From: Geminicoccaceae bacterium
GTDB taxonomy: Bacteria; Pseudomonadota; Alphaproteobacteria; Geminicoccales; Geminicoccaceae
NCBI GenBank assembly: GCA_028285265.1
Contig: JANQPX010000016.1
Location: forward strand, 124,001 to 188,000
Length of the DNA: 64,000 nt
Reading direction: 5' to 3'
Part shown: positions 16,465 to 24,538 of the stretch, piece by piece
Layout of the letters: each line of letters starts with the position of its first letter
Numbering within the stretch: position 1 is the first letter of the stretch
Notes under the pieces: generated by a model
What the model saw: only the letters and a program-made list of their open reading frames with translations
Told to the model about the DNA's origin: nothing
Database searches by the model: none
Translations under genes and position numbers: made by a program

Positions 16465-17561
16465 CTATCTGGTTGGTTCAAGACGTCAAAGAATGCTGCA
16501 ATGGCCTTTTCAATCTTGTGGGTTTCGATCGATGCAAAATCACGATCAGCCTTGAGCTCAAGCCTTCCTCTTTGAGCCGTACAACGACCCGATTGTGACG
16601 GGGCATCAAAGACAAACGACAATTGAGAGCGTGGGGTCTTTGGAAGGCTCGCATCAGCCGTTGGCATATGTGTTTGCTCTTGTTTGCGGGACGTGGCCGC
16701 AGAATGTCGAAGAATATCGATTTCCACGTCGGCGGTGCGCATCGGCGTTCCTTTGAGACTTTCAATCAGCTTAGCCCGCCTAGTGTCATCCTCCATAGCA
16801 CGTCGGAGATCGAGCCCCAGATTCCGCGGGATCAGGTGGGGGTATTTGACGTGCTCGCCAACAAGATCCAGAAGCTCTGCAAAGGCTCGGATATATGAAC
16901 GTTTCTGATAAGCTGCCGCTTTGAAGAGTGATGTGACCGCCTTATCGACGCTGGTCTCTGGCGTAGCAGGATCCTTCGCGTAGGCCCGCGCCAGCTCCGC
17001 CATCTCAGCAAACGAGATGTCCTTTCGAACGAGGTTCTCATCGACCATCTTACGATAGCTGACTTGAAGCTCATCACCCGATGGAACAACGGCCACGGGG
17101 ATTTTGGCGAACCGTTCATCTTTCGTCTCAACGCAGAGCCGACGGTAGGCTTCAAGACGACGATAGCCTTGGATCAATTCGTAGCGGTCACCTTCTTTTT
17201 TCTCAGCACGAATGGGGTTGGATAAACCAAGTTCACGAATTGACATCGCGAGATCATCGATCTCGGGATCGACGGTGATGCTACGATCGCGCGTTAGTTT
17301 TTCGTTGTCGATCTGATCGAGAGCGACAAGCTCAAGAACCAGGCCTTGATTTTTCAGCTGTACGTGCTGATGAGCGAGCTCATCATTCTCACGCCGGATC
17401 TTCTCTTCGAGCGTTCGGCGTTCTTTTAGGCTCTCGGCATTATCGGCAATCGCTGACGCCATCGGGCCACGGCGTGCGAGGGAAGGGGAGGGGGATGCTG
17501 TTTCCTCACCCAACTCGTCTTCAGCAACATCAATCGCAAACCTCGATCTTTGCTTTTTCAT
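16461..17561 (-). CDS. parB: ParB/RepB-type centromere-binding protein
   Basis: 366 aa. A charged N-terminal helix region is followed by the ParB/Sulfiredoxin-like CTPase fold. Its box II equivalent is GYRRLEAYR and its box III-like segment is MVDENLVRKDISFAEMAELA. A central helical domain with a helix-turn-helix and a C-terminal dimerisation region follow. The ATG overlaps the parA stop (ATGA, 17558-17561), so the two are translationally coupled. Plasmid ParB proteins bind parS and load onto flanking DNA. The 24-bp palindromes beside and within this operon are the obvious candidate sites. The N-terminal organisation resembles plasmid RepB/ParB of Rhodobacterales rather than chromosomal ParB. 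Confidence 0.92.
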   Translation of the reverse strand: MKKQRSRFAIDVAEDELGEETASPSPSLARRGPMASAIADNAESLKERRTLEEKIRRENDELAHQHVQLKNQGLVLELVALDQIDNEKLTRDRSITVDPEIDDLAMSIRELGLSNPIRAEKKEGDRYELIQGYRRLEAYRRLCVETKDERFAKIPVAVVPSGDELQVSYRKMVDENLVRKDISFAEMAELARAYAKDPATPETSVDKAVTSLFKAAAYQKRSYIRAFAELLDLVGEHVKYPHLIPRNLGLDLRRAMEDDTRRAKLIESLKGTPMRTADVEIDILRHSAATSRKQEQTHMPTADASLPKTPRSQLSFVFDAPSQSGRCTAQRGRLELKADRDFASIETHKIEKAIAAFFDVLNQPDS

Positions 17562-18874
17562 GCGGCTTCCTCAGCGGGCTGGATATTGTGCCAGGAGGTC
17601 TCGAGGACTTGAGCAAACTCTTGATATGCTCGATCGAATGATAAACGAGCTCTTTTCCAGGTTTCTCTCGTCATATCGCGGTAGTCGATTTCATAGATTG
17701 AACAAAGGAATCGCCCTGACTGTTCGACAGCCCGCGTCAGCTCGATCGGATGCTCGGCCACATGGCCGGCAAACACTTTTTGAAACGCGGCTTGCATAGC
17801 GATGTGGAGGTCATTGCCGGGCTCGAAGCGGGTTAGCAAGAAGCGGATATCGGAAAAACTCTTAGGAAGCGGAATCTTCCCCACGGGGAAGGTTTCATCA
17901 TATCCGGCAGCAAGATCCGCCAAAGCTTCAGAGAGCTGACCGACAAACGACGTCGTGCTGTCATACTCCCAATAGCCGGGTCCGGAGGGGATATACAACA
18001 CGTCGGCGGCGAACACCGCATTCATGCTTTGATATCCAATTGCAGGCGGACAGTCGAAGATGACGACGTCATACGCGTCATCGGGGATGTTGCTAAGAAA
18101 TCGGCTGACGCATGCATAGAACGACCAGTCCGGATTGAGATGCCGATATTGTGCAGAGGCGAATTCCACAAAGGCAGCGTTGGCGCAAGAAGGGATGATG
18201 TCGATTGTCGGCCATGACGTTGGTTGAATGAAGTCCGATGTTCGTAGTTCGCCAAGACCCAGACCCGTTATCGATTTCGGCAGCGCTCGTTTGGGAATAG
18301 AGGACCCCGAGGCAGCTCCGATAGGCCCCTGATTCATCCGCTCGGTCTCATGAATGAGATCTCGCGCCATGATACCCCAGACGGTAAAGTCTTCCGCGAC
18401 GTCGGTTTTCCCCATCGAATGCGACAGTGTCGCTTGTGGATCGAAATCAACCAGCAACACCCGGTAACCCGACAAAGCCGCAGCATGGGCAAAATGCAAC
18501 GCTACCGTGGTTTTGCCTGCGCCTCCCTTAAAGTTGGCGATTGCTGCCCGAATAGCCCGTTGCCCGGACGGCCGAAACGGGAGCAGATTTGCACCTTGGA
18601 ACCTCAGTCGCCGCCGCAACTCATTGATCTCTTCGAGAGAGAACCAACGTTGACGGCCATCCTCCATCACCTCGCCGAGGGGAAGGGTTTTGTCGGCTGA
18701 GAGTTTACCTCTGAGTGTCGATTGGTTGACGTTGAAGATGAGCTCCGCGACTTCCCAGGCTGAAAATCGCCGCAGCGTCTTTTCCATCTCGGGCGAATAG
18801 GTCTGTCGCCGAATGGCCTGCTGCATTCTCAGTGACTGGGCTTGAAGACGCGAGAGGTCGACATGCGTGTACAT
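17558..18874 (-). CDS. parA: ParA partition ATPase with N-terminal helix-turn-helix
   Basis: 438 aa from ATG 18874, which has a near-perfect AAGGAGG six bases upstream; an earlier in-frame start at 18949 is in the operator region. The N-terminus (about 36-95) carries a MerR-like winged-helix segment (FSAWEVAELIFNVNQSTLRG), typical of type Ia plasmid ParA that represses its own operon. The deviant Walker A is NFKGGAGKTTVALHFA (about 113-128), A' is VLLVDFDPQATLS, and Walker B is VVIFDCPPAIGYQ. ATP-dependent ParA moves the ParB-parS complex over the nucleoid. A degenerate copy of the 24-bp palindrome lies inside the coding sequence. Confidence 0.93.
   Translation of the reverse strand: MYTHVDLSRLQAQSLRMQQAIRRQTYSPEMEKTLRRFSAWEVAELIFNVNQSTLRGKLSADKTLPLGEVMEDGRQRWFSLEEINELRRRLRFQGANLLPFRPSGQRAIRAAIANFKGGAGKTTVALHFAHAAALSGYRVLLVDFDPQATLSHSMGKTDVAEDFTVWGIMARDLIHETERMNQGPIGAASGSSIPKRALPKSITGLGLGELRTSDFIQPTSWPTIDIIPSCANAAFVEFASAQYRHLNPDWSFYACVSRFLSNIPDDAYDVVIFDCPPAIGYQSMNAVFAADVLYIPSGPGYWEYDSTTSFVGQLSEALADLAAGYDETFPVGKIPLPKSFSDIRFLLTRFEPGNDLHIAMQAAFQKVFAGHVAEHPIELTRAVEQSGRFLCSIYEIDYRDMTRETWKRARLSFDRAYQEFAQVLETSWHNIQPAEEAA
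17872..17895. repeat. Degenerate palindrome inside parA, site 9
   Basis: Left arm GAATCTTCCCC differs from the consensus at two positions; the right arm GGGGAAGGTTT is perfect and the centre is AC. It is translated as part of ETFPVGKIP within ParA. Confidence 0.7.
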
Positions 18875-18889
18875 GTTTGCCTCCTTTTG

Positions 18890-18922
18890 GACGTAAATTA
18901 TTACGTCGCGAGAATTTACGTC
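18890..18922. promoter_or_regulatory. Putative parAB operator
   Basis: GACGTAA (18890-18896), four bases, then the exact inverse TTACGTC (18901-18907), followed seven bases later by a third TTTACGTC (18915-18922). It lies 16 bp upstream of the parA start, within the expected promoter. Autorepression by the ParA helix-turn-helix is the likely role, as in other type Ia systems; inferred, not shown. Confidence 0.6.
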
Positions 18923-19743
18923 GATTTCAAAGGAATTGCAAAGAATCAACGTCGCGAAATGGGATTATTTGGTTGAAATACATCTAGGGGAAGGCAACGG
19001 AAGGGTATCGAATTGCTACATCTAGGAAAAAATCACGCAATTTTCAGCACATATAGGACTGCAGAGCTCGAAGACTGTGACACGCTTTGGCCTTGTAAAA
19101 TGAGACGTATTTCACGTTCCTCCAAGGATTTACGTTATCGAGACTGAAAGCTGCTGGTCCAGTTTTGTTCATGAAAAAGAGCTGGCGGTCGATTTTCGTG
19201 CTTTCGAGAATGGTTTATTACGGGGTTTCTTGATCGGCTTTCGTGCTTTTGGGAATGCCTTTTAGCGACTATTGGCCTCTTTTTGCCCATGGAAGCGATG
19301 ATTTTTCCTGTTAAAACGCCTTCTTGCTCCAAGTCTCCGCCTGCAAGCCAAGCGTTGTTATGAGAGTAGAAATTTAAAGTTATTAAGTTATAGGCTGGCC
19401 TAAGTGCTTGAAATAGAGAGCCTTTATCGCGTTGAATCTGCCCAAAAGCACGAACATCGTTCGCCAAAATCACGAATGATTCCTTCCTGTTAACACGAAA
19501 CTTCCTACGCAAAAGCACGATCGGGAAGGCGAGTATCTGCGATCTATTCCCGAAAACACGAAGTGATGGGCACCTTGAACGTAGAATTCCTGAAAGCACG
19601 AACCCTATCATCCCTGAAAGCACGAAATGCAGGTTATGATCTGCAAGATCTAGAGCCTAACGGCCCCAAATAGCGCTGTTTCATGCCATATCTAGACATG
19701 CGCTAAAGTTTTGCCCAAGAAAGATTCGTGCTTTTGTGTAGCC
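18923..19743. other. Putative replication origin with iterons
   Basis: About 0.8 kb between divergent parA and repA with no gene. It contains about ten copies of an iteron of the form C-C-Y-R-AAAGCACGAA in both orientations. Reading from the left they start near 19195, 19240, 19441, 19463, 19487, 19507, 19547, 19586, 19606 and 19725; the first two and the last are inverted. An AT-rich stretch at about 19361-19395 could be the unwinding element. Iterons plus the adjacent initiator gene are the standard plan of iteron-controlled plasmid origins. Exact copy limits are approximate. Confidence 0.78.
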
Positions 19744-19761
19744 ATTCGTGAAAGCACGAAT
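19744..19761. promoter_or_regulatory. Palindromic iteron at the repA start (putative autoregulatory operator)
   Basis: ATTCGTG, four bases AAAG, then CACGAAT: an iteron in inverted-repeat form ending eight bases before the repA ATG. Initiators of this class commonly bind iterons as monomers and an inverted operator as dimers, so this is a candidate self-repression site. Confidence 0.6.
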
Positions 19762-19768
19762 CATTGCT

Positions 19769-20731
19769 ATGGACAACACGAGCAGACTGTTCAATCAGAG
19801 ATCCTACGGACCAGAGTGTGAGATGGTAATGGCAAACCAATCTAATCTGTTTCCAGGTCTCGACAGTCCCTTGGTCGGCAAGGTCAAGGGTGAGCGGGCG
19901 AGTATGGCTTTTCCCTTTTTTGCTCTGTCGAAGGGACGTCGTATGACGCCGTTGCTCTACAAGGACGGGAATGTGTCGATCGAGATACGGCCATCATCGA
20001 CAGGTGTCGCCACCATCTATGACAAGGAAATCCTACTCTACGTCGCCTCATTGATGGTCGAAAAGATGAATGAGGGGATCGATCCGGGTCAGGAGTTCAG
20101 TTTCACCGCCCATGATTTTCTGCGTGTCACCGGAAGCAATCGATCGGCGCGATCTTATGATCGAATCTCCCAGGCTTTGGAGCGGCTCCAAGGAACCCAG
20201 GTTCGAACGAACATCGAAGCTGGAGGAGAGGGGGAAGACGGCTTTTTCTCCTGGGTCAGTGAGGCAAAGGTCCAGTACTACCGCACAGGCAATGACAAGA
20301 AACGACTGAAGGCTATCACCATTCGCCTCTGTGATTGGCTATACCGCGCGATCAAGAAGGATACGCGGATCCTCACCTACAACCAGCGCTACTTCTCCCT
20401 GAGCCCCGTTGCTCGCCGGCTGTATGAGCTTGCGCGATCACACTGCGGTTACCAGGAGCGTTTCGTCATTGGCCTTGAGAAGCTCCGCAAAAAGGTTGGC
20501 TCAGAAGATACGCTCGCCAAATTTAAGCATCAGCTCAGCAAGATCGCTGAAGACGACCAGCTTCCCGAATACTCAATTGAGTTAGCTTTCGATCCAAAGG
20601 TGCCGAGTTTGGTGCAAGAAGACACCGGCTCAGCGCCAAGGCGTCTCCGAAAGAACAGCCAAGTTCTTGTGGTCTTTTATCCGAAAGCAACACGAGGCGC
20701 CGCTCTGAATTATATGTCGGCAGCGAGCTGA
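19769..20731 (+). CDS. repA: RepA replication initiator (RPA family)
   Basis: 320 aa from ATG 19769; an upstream GTG at 19748 lies inside the operator palindrome, and ATG 19823 is an alternative. The protein shows the conserved block of the alphaproteobacterial plasmid initiator family: AFPFFALSKGRR, then ATIYDKEILLYVASLMVEKM, RISQALERLQGTQVRTNI, and a winged-helix half with SPVARRLYELARSHCG. Iterons directly upstream and parAB in divergent orientation complete a RepA-type replicon. It should bind the iterons and load host replication proteins. Copy-number control through the palindromic iteron is likely. Confidence 0.9.
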   Translation: MDNTSRLFNQRSYGPECEMVMANQSNLFPGLDSPLVGKVKGERASMAFPFFALSKGRRMTPLLYKDGNVSIEIRPSSTGVATIYDKEILLYVASLMVEKMNEGIDPGQEFSFTAHDFLRVTGSNRSARSYDRISQALERLQGTQVRTNIEAGGEGEDGFFSWVSEAKVQYYRTGNDKKRLKAITIRLCDWLYRAIKKDTRILTYNQRYFSLSPVARRLYELARSHCGYQERFVIGLEKLRKKVGSEDTLAKFKHQLSKIAEDDQLPEYSIELAFDPKVPSLVQEDTGSAPRRLRKNSQVLVVFYPKATRGAALNYMSAAS

Positions 20732-21102
20732 CCTTCCCCAAAGATCGATTTGAAGCGGAAGGGCAGGGTGGTAGCACGGCTTCCGGCCTCAAACCGATCG
20801 AGTGTCTTTCGGTCGGTTCTCTCTAAGCCAAAAGAAGACACTTGCACACGCAGCCTGATGTTCGCCTGATCCGATGGCTTGACGGAGGGCTGAGCGCGTC
20901 CTTCTCGAACAGGGTATTGATGCAGAGCGTGTCGACGCGTTGGGCCCAGGCAAAAGAGCATCTCTTACCGACAACGCAACGAAGGACGGACGTCGTGGGG
21001 TGATCGTCCCGTAAAGAACGCCTTGCTGCGTCACCGGTAGAGGTTCGTGGCTGGTGGCTATTCTCGTCTTTCCAGTATTCGGCCAGCTGGCGACAACTGG
21101 CT
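20732..21102. other. Intergenic region between repA and the recombinase gene
   Basis: No gene seen. The first bases after the repA stop (ACCTTCCCC at 20731-20739) match one arm of the partition palindrome without a partner arm. The rest shows no feature I can support. Confidence 0.45.
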
Positions 21103-22161
21103 TCAGATCCGAATTCGTTCGAACTCGTCCAGAGTTGGCTGATCGTTTCGTCGGTCATAGAGTTGGGTCGTGCGCGTTGAGGCGTGGGCTGCCATCGTCG
21201 CAGCCTTTTCGAGGACGCCTCCGTTCTCCAGATAATTTGTAATGCCCGATGCACGGAAGCTGTGATTGCAAATCCGTGCTGTGATCCCAGCGGCCTTGGC
21301 TCGTCGATTGATCATCGACCTGGCATTGCCATCTGTCAGCGGCCGTAAGCTGAGAGCCTTGCTCGTCCGATCGATGGATGGGAAGAGGGGGGATTGAGGA
21401 TACCGTTCGAGCCTGGTTTCCCGGAGGTAATCGGTGAGGTAGGCATCGAGTGTATGATGGCAAGGGACAACATGGGCCTTGCCACCTTTCTCTAAGAGGC
21501 GGATCCAGAGCTGATGATTGCGACGCTCGACATCTTCGACATTAAGGGCAAGGGCGGCACCTATGCGGGCAAAGGTAAACGTCATAAGAGCGATAAGCGC
21601 GCGATCTCGCAGCCCGGCAGGGTCGGGATCATCGTCACCCCCGTTTTTGTTGGGCCGGACCAGCGGAATGCTATCGAGCAGGTGGCGCACTTCGGCGGCA
21701 GAAAGGACATTGGTTTTCCCTCTCATCATTGAGAGGGGCGGCCCCTTCACCGACGTTGCTGGATTGATTGTCAGATAGCCGCCGGAAACCAGCCAATCGA
21801 GCAGGCGTCGAATCGCAGCGAGATGCAGCTTTACGGTCGCGCGCTCTTGGCGTTGGCCGAGTGCTTCGATGTACGTGGCAACATGCAGCGGTCGGAGATG
21901 ATCGAGCTCCTCGATCGTAACCATTTCGCACCAGACAAAGAATTGCATGGCCGCGCGATGATAGGCTTTTCTGGTATTCTGGTTTCGTATGACAGCGATG
22001 AAGAACTCGACAAATCTCTCGGTGGCGGCATCACCTTTCTTGCTGATTTGCGATGGAACCGGCAAAGCCATCGCCGACAAGGCAGGTAGGGAAGGGTGGG
22101 GGACAGGCTTATCATCCATCGGATCCGTCTGGCCTTTCCTGTCCGTCATGGATGGTTCCAT
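21103..22161 (-). CDS. Tyrosine recombinase/integrase (XerC/D-like)
   Basis: 352 aa. An N-terminal SAM-like core-binding domain (about 45-125, AYHRAAMQFFVWCE) is followed by the catalytic domain. The active-site set is complete: R199 (FARIGAAL), K228 in the beta-hairpin, H300-x-x-R303 (HSFRASGI), H326 (AAHASTRTT) and nucleophile Y335 (LYDRR). It is convergent with repA. In this setting it most likely resolves plasmid multimers or is a remnant of site-specific integration of the replicon. An alternative start at 22149 has a slightly better upstream sequence. No paired att-like repeat could be located. Confidence 0.9.
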   Translation of the reverse strand: MEPSMTDRKGQTDPMDDKPVPHPSLPALSAMALPVPSQISKKGDAATERFVEFFIAVIRNQNTRKAYHRAAMQFFVWCEMVTIEELDHLRPLHVATYIEALGQRQERATVKLHLAAIRRLLDWLVSGGYLTINPATSVKGPPLSMMRGKTNVLSAAEVRHLLDSIPLVRPNKNGGDDDPDPAGLRDRALIALMTFTFARIGAALALNVEDVERRNHQLWIRLLEKGGKAHVVPCHHTLDAYLTDYLRETRLERYPQSPLFPSIDRTSKALSLRPLTDGNARSMINRRAKAAGITARICNHSFRASGITNYLENGGVLEKAATMAAHASTRTTQLYDRRNDQPTLDEFERIRI

Positions 22162-22230
22162 CCTTTGTGTCGTTTCGCTCCGCCCGTAGCCTGACGAAAC
22201 ATTGTCCGAATGCGTAGCCTTCGCGGTCCC

Positions 22231-22968
22231 CTAGCGGCGATTGCTGTTAAGCAAAATGCGCAGCAAACCAGAGCGATGCAGGTAGTACAGCAGGGTCAAC
22301 AGCGAGGTGATAGCCGCCGCGAGATAGGTCAAGAAGGCAGCATTTAGAACCTTAGAAGCTCCCTCTGCTTCTTCATCGTTAACAATGCCCGCATGCATCA
22401 TGGCTTTCTTAGCGCGGGCGCTAGCGTCCCACTCCACGGGTAAGGTGACGATGGCAAAAACCACGGCCGCAGCGAAGAGGACGATGCCGAGGATGATCAC
22501 TGGCATGCCCAAAGCGGGAGCCATGGCCATCAAGAGCGAACCGATCATCAAGACAGGCATCGACATCCGGCTCGCAAGATTGGTGACCGGCACCAGCATG
22601 GAGCGCATCTGCAAAAACTTGTACCCGGTGGCGTGCTGCAGGGCGTGACCAGCTTCATGGCAGGCTACGCCAATGGCTGAGATCGATCGCTCATTGTGCA
22701 CAGGCTCGGAGAGGCGAAGGGTGCGAACTCTCGGATCATAGTGGTCATTGAGACGTCCAGCGATCGGCTCGATTCGGCAATTGGTAACGCCGGCACGCTC
22801 AAGCATCATTCTCGCCGCTTCGGCTCCTGTGAGGTTGCTTGTCGTTCCAACGGTTTCGTATTTGGAGAAGGTGCTTTTGACCAGCATCGACGCCAGACCT
22901 GAGAGCACCATGCCCGGTAACAGGACTAAAAAGACGTAGGTCAAATCAAAGCCATAACCGCCCATCAT
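22231..22968 (-). CDS. YugP-family membrane zinc metallopeptidase
   Basis: 245 aa from ATG 22968 with GGAGG seven bases upstream. The active-site HEAGH (H104-H108) is followed by H112 in ALQH, and three or four hydrophobic segments are present: one at the N-terminus (YVFLVLLPGMVLSGLASM), two in the middle and one at the C-terminus. The preceding conserved region NDHYDPRVRTLRLS is typical of this integral-membrane peptidase family. Substrate unknown; related proteins are thought to act in envelope protein quality control. Single gene, not obviously linked to its neighbours. Confidence 0.9.
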   Translation of the reverse strand: MMGGYGFDLTYVFLVLLPGMVLSGLASMLVKSTFSKYETVGTTSNLTGAEAARMMLERAGVTNCRIEPIAGRLNDHYDPRVRTLRLSEPVHNERSISAIGVACHEAGHALQHATGYKFLQMRSMLVPVTNLASRMSMPVLMIGSLLMAMAPALGMPVIILGIVLFAAAVVFAIVTLPVEWDASARAKKAMMHAGIVNDEEAEGASKVLNAAFLTYLAAAITSLLTLLYYLHRSGLLRILLNSNRR

Positions 22969-23211
22969 CTCGAAACCTCCTTTATCTGACTTAACCAGCC
23001 TCAGATCGCCAGCTCTTCCCACGGCCGTCGTTGTCCATAGCCGCGCGATTTTCCGAAAACCGCCATTTCCACAAGGGGCAGAGGACTTCTCAATGTATAT
23101 AGACGATAATATTTTTTATCCGCTATTTATGAAACATTCTATCTGCCACAATGTCGCTATGAGTGAGTGATCTATGTTGAAACTTTTTTCCAACTTTGCT
23201 TTGTTCAATTT

Positions 23212-24396
23212 ATGTTTGAGGAATTTAGTACGCTTCACTGGTCAGGCTTGATTCGTCCTTATGGACAGGCAGAGCGTGCCCTAGGCCGCCTTGCCAACGC
23301 GCTCGAGACCAGTTCGCTTTATCCAACATGGCTCTGGCGAGAGATCACACGGGCGTCTGTCACGATTGCTCAGGCCAGTGGTCATTACAGCAAGATCAAT
23401 CAGCTGCGACTGGCGTTGATTGGCGCACCGCTTGGACGTGAGCACCAAACAGCGGGCCTCGCTGCCGCCAAACGGGTGTTCTTGGCTTCCGCGCCACTCT
23501 TTCGCCAGGGGAGTAAAGCCGACTCCGGTGGAATCCCTTGGCCTCGGTTCTGGAATGAGGACGCCCAAGAACCGTTGGGCCCTGACCATGATGCAATGGT
23601 CGACCATGATCGTCAGGACGGGGAGGGAGGGTTGTCACAACAGGACGCGGAAGATCGAGGCCAGCTCATGAGGCTGGTTCGTGATCTTGCTACTGTCGCT
23701 GACGACGGTCAAAGGCCTTCGCTCATCAATGTCTTCGTCTACCTCAAGAGACATGCGGCCAGTCGACAACTCACGCCGTCGCTAACTCGGATAGCCTTGC
23801 CACTTGCCCTATCGGAATCCGGCCTGTTACCCAAATCCGCTCCTGGCTTGCTTGGTGGTCGGCGTCTACCGCTTGGGTTTAGCCGTGCGCATGACTTGGA
23901 AAAGCCGTTGACCGAATGGTTGATGGTCGCGCTCAAAGAGCTTGCTATCGAGGCCGATCAATCCCTTCGACGTCTTCTCGAACTTGAGCACCAACATCGT
24001 GCTTGGCACGATGCTATACGCGGTGTCGGATTGCGCCGGCATGCCAGGGCGCCGATGATTCTTGATCTGTTGGCTGCCACACCGGTCTTAAGCATCGGTG
24101 TGGTGGCGTCGCATCTCGGCTGCAGCCATGTGGCGGCAGGGCAGGCGGTTAAGCTATTGGTCGAACTCGGCATCTTGATCGAGCAAACTGCGAGGACTCG
24201 ACACAAGGTTTATATCGCTGGCGACTTACCATCTGAGACCGGACGCGATTTCGAGCCGGCTGGAAAGCTGTCTGCGAGTGAGCCACCGAAGCCGGTGGAC
24301 ATTGATGCGCTCAAAGCCACGCTTGATGGCGTTTTTGCTGATCTTGAGCGAAAGACACGACATGCCAAGATACGCATGATTGATGTTGAAGGGTAG
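23212..24396 (+). CDS. DUF1612 / helix-turn-helix domain protein
   Basis: 394 aa from ATG 23212; an upstream GTG at 23167 is less likely. The N-terminal half shows the layout of the DUF1612 (RHE_PE00001-like) family often found on rhizobial plasmids: LIRPYGQAERALGRLANALE, and a long variable middle. The C-terminal part has a winged helix-turn-helix (APMILDLLAATPVLSIGVVA, then ASHLGCSHVAAGQAVKLLVE). A DNA-binding regulator or a partner of mobile-element genes is plausible. The family has no firmly assigned function. The region upstream (23023-23211) is AT-rich and likely carries its promoter. Confidence 0.75.
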   Translation: MFEEFSTLHWSGLIRPYGQAERALGRLANALETSSLYPTWLWREITRASVTIAQASGHYSKINQLRLALIGAPLGREHQTAGLAAAKRVFLASAPLFRQGSKADSGGIPWPRFWNEDAQEPLGPDHDAMVDHDRQDGEGGLSQQDAEDRGQLMRLVRDLATVADDGQRPSLINVFVYLKRHAASRQLTPSLTRIALPLALSESGLLPKSAPGLLGGRRLPLGFSRAHDLEKPLTEWLMVALKELAIEADQSLRRLLELEHQHRAWHDAIRGVGLRRHARAPMILDLLAATPVLSIGVVASHLGCSHVAAGQAVKLLVELGILIEQTARTRHKVYIAGDLPSETGRDFEPAGKLSASEPPKPVDIDALKATLDGVFADLERKTRHAKIRMIDVEG

Positions 24397-24538
24397 AGCC
24401 TTCAATCGGATTGGTGCTCCGCACGACACCCTCGGTTTCTTACGGTTCTGTTCGTCGTCATGTGGCGGCTAGCCGATAATTGGCGACTCATCAGATATTA
24501 ATTTTCCAAGCTATGGGTTGTACGGCTAAAAGCAGTGC

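Noticed and set aside
19195..19760. Repeats upstream of repA as a CRISPR array
   Set aside because: The units are short, in both orientations and unevenly spaced, with no cas genes; they fit iterons of the adjacent initiator.
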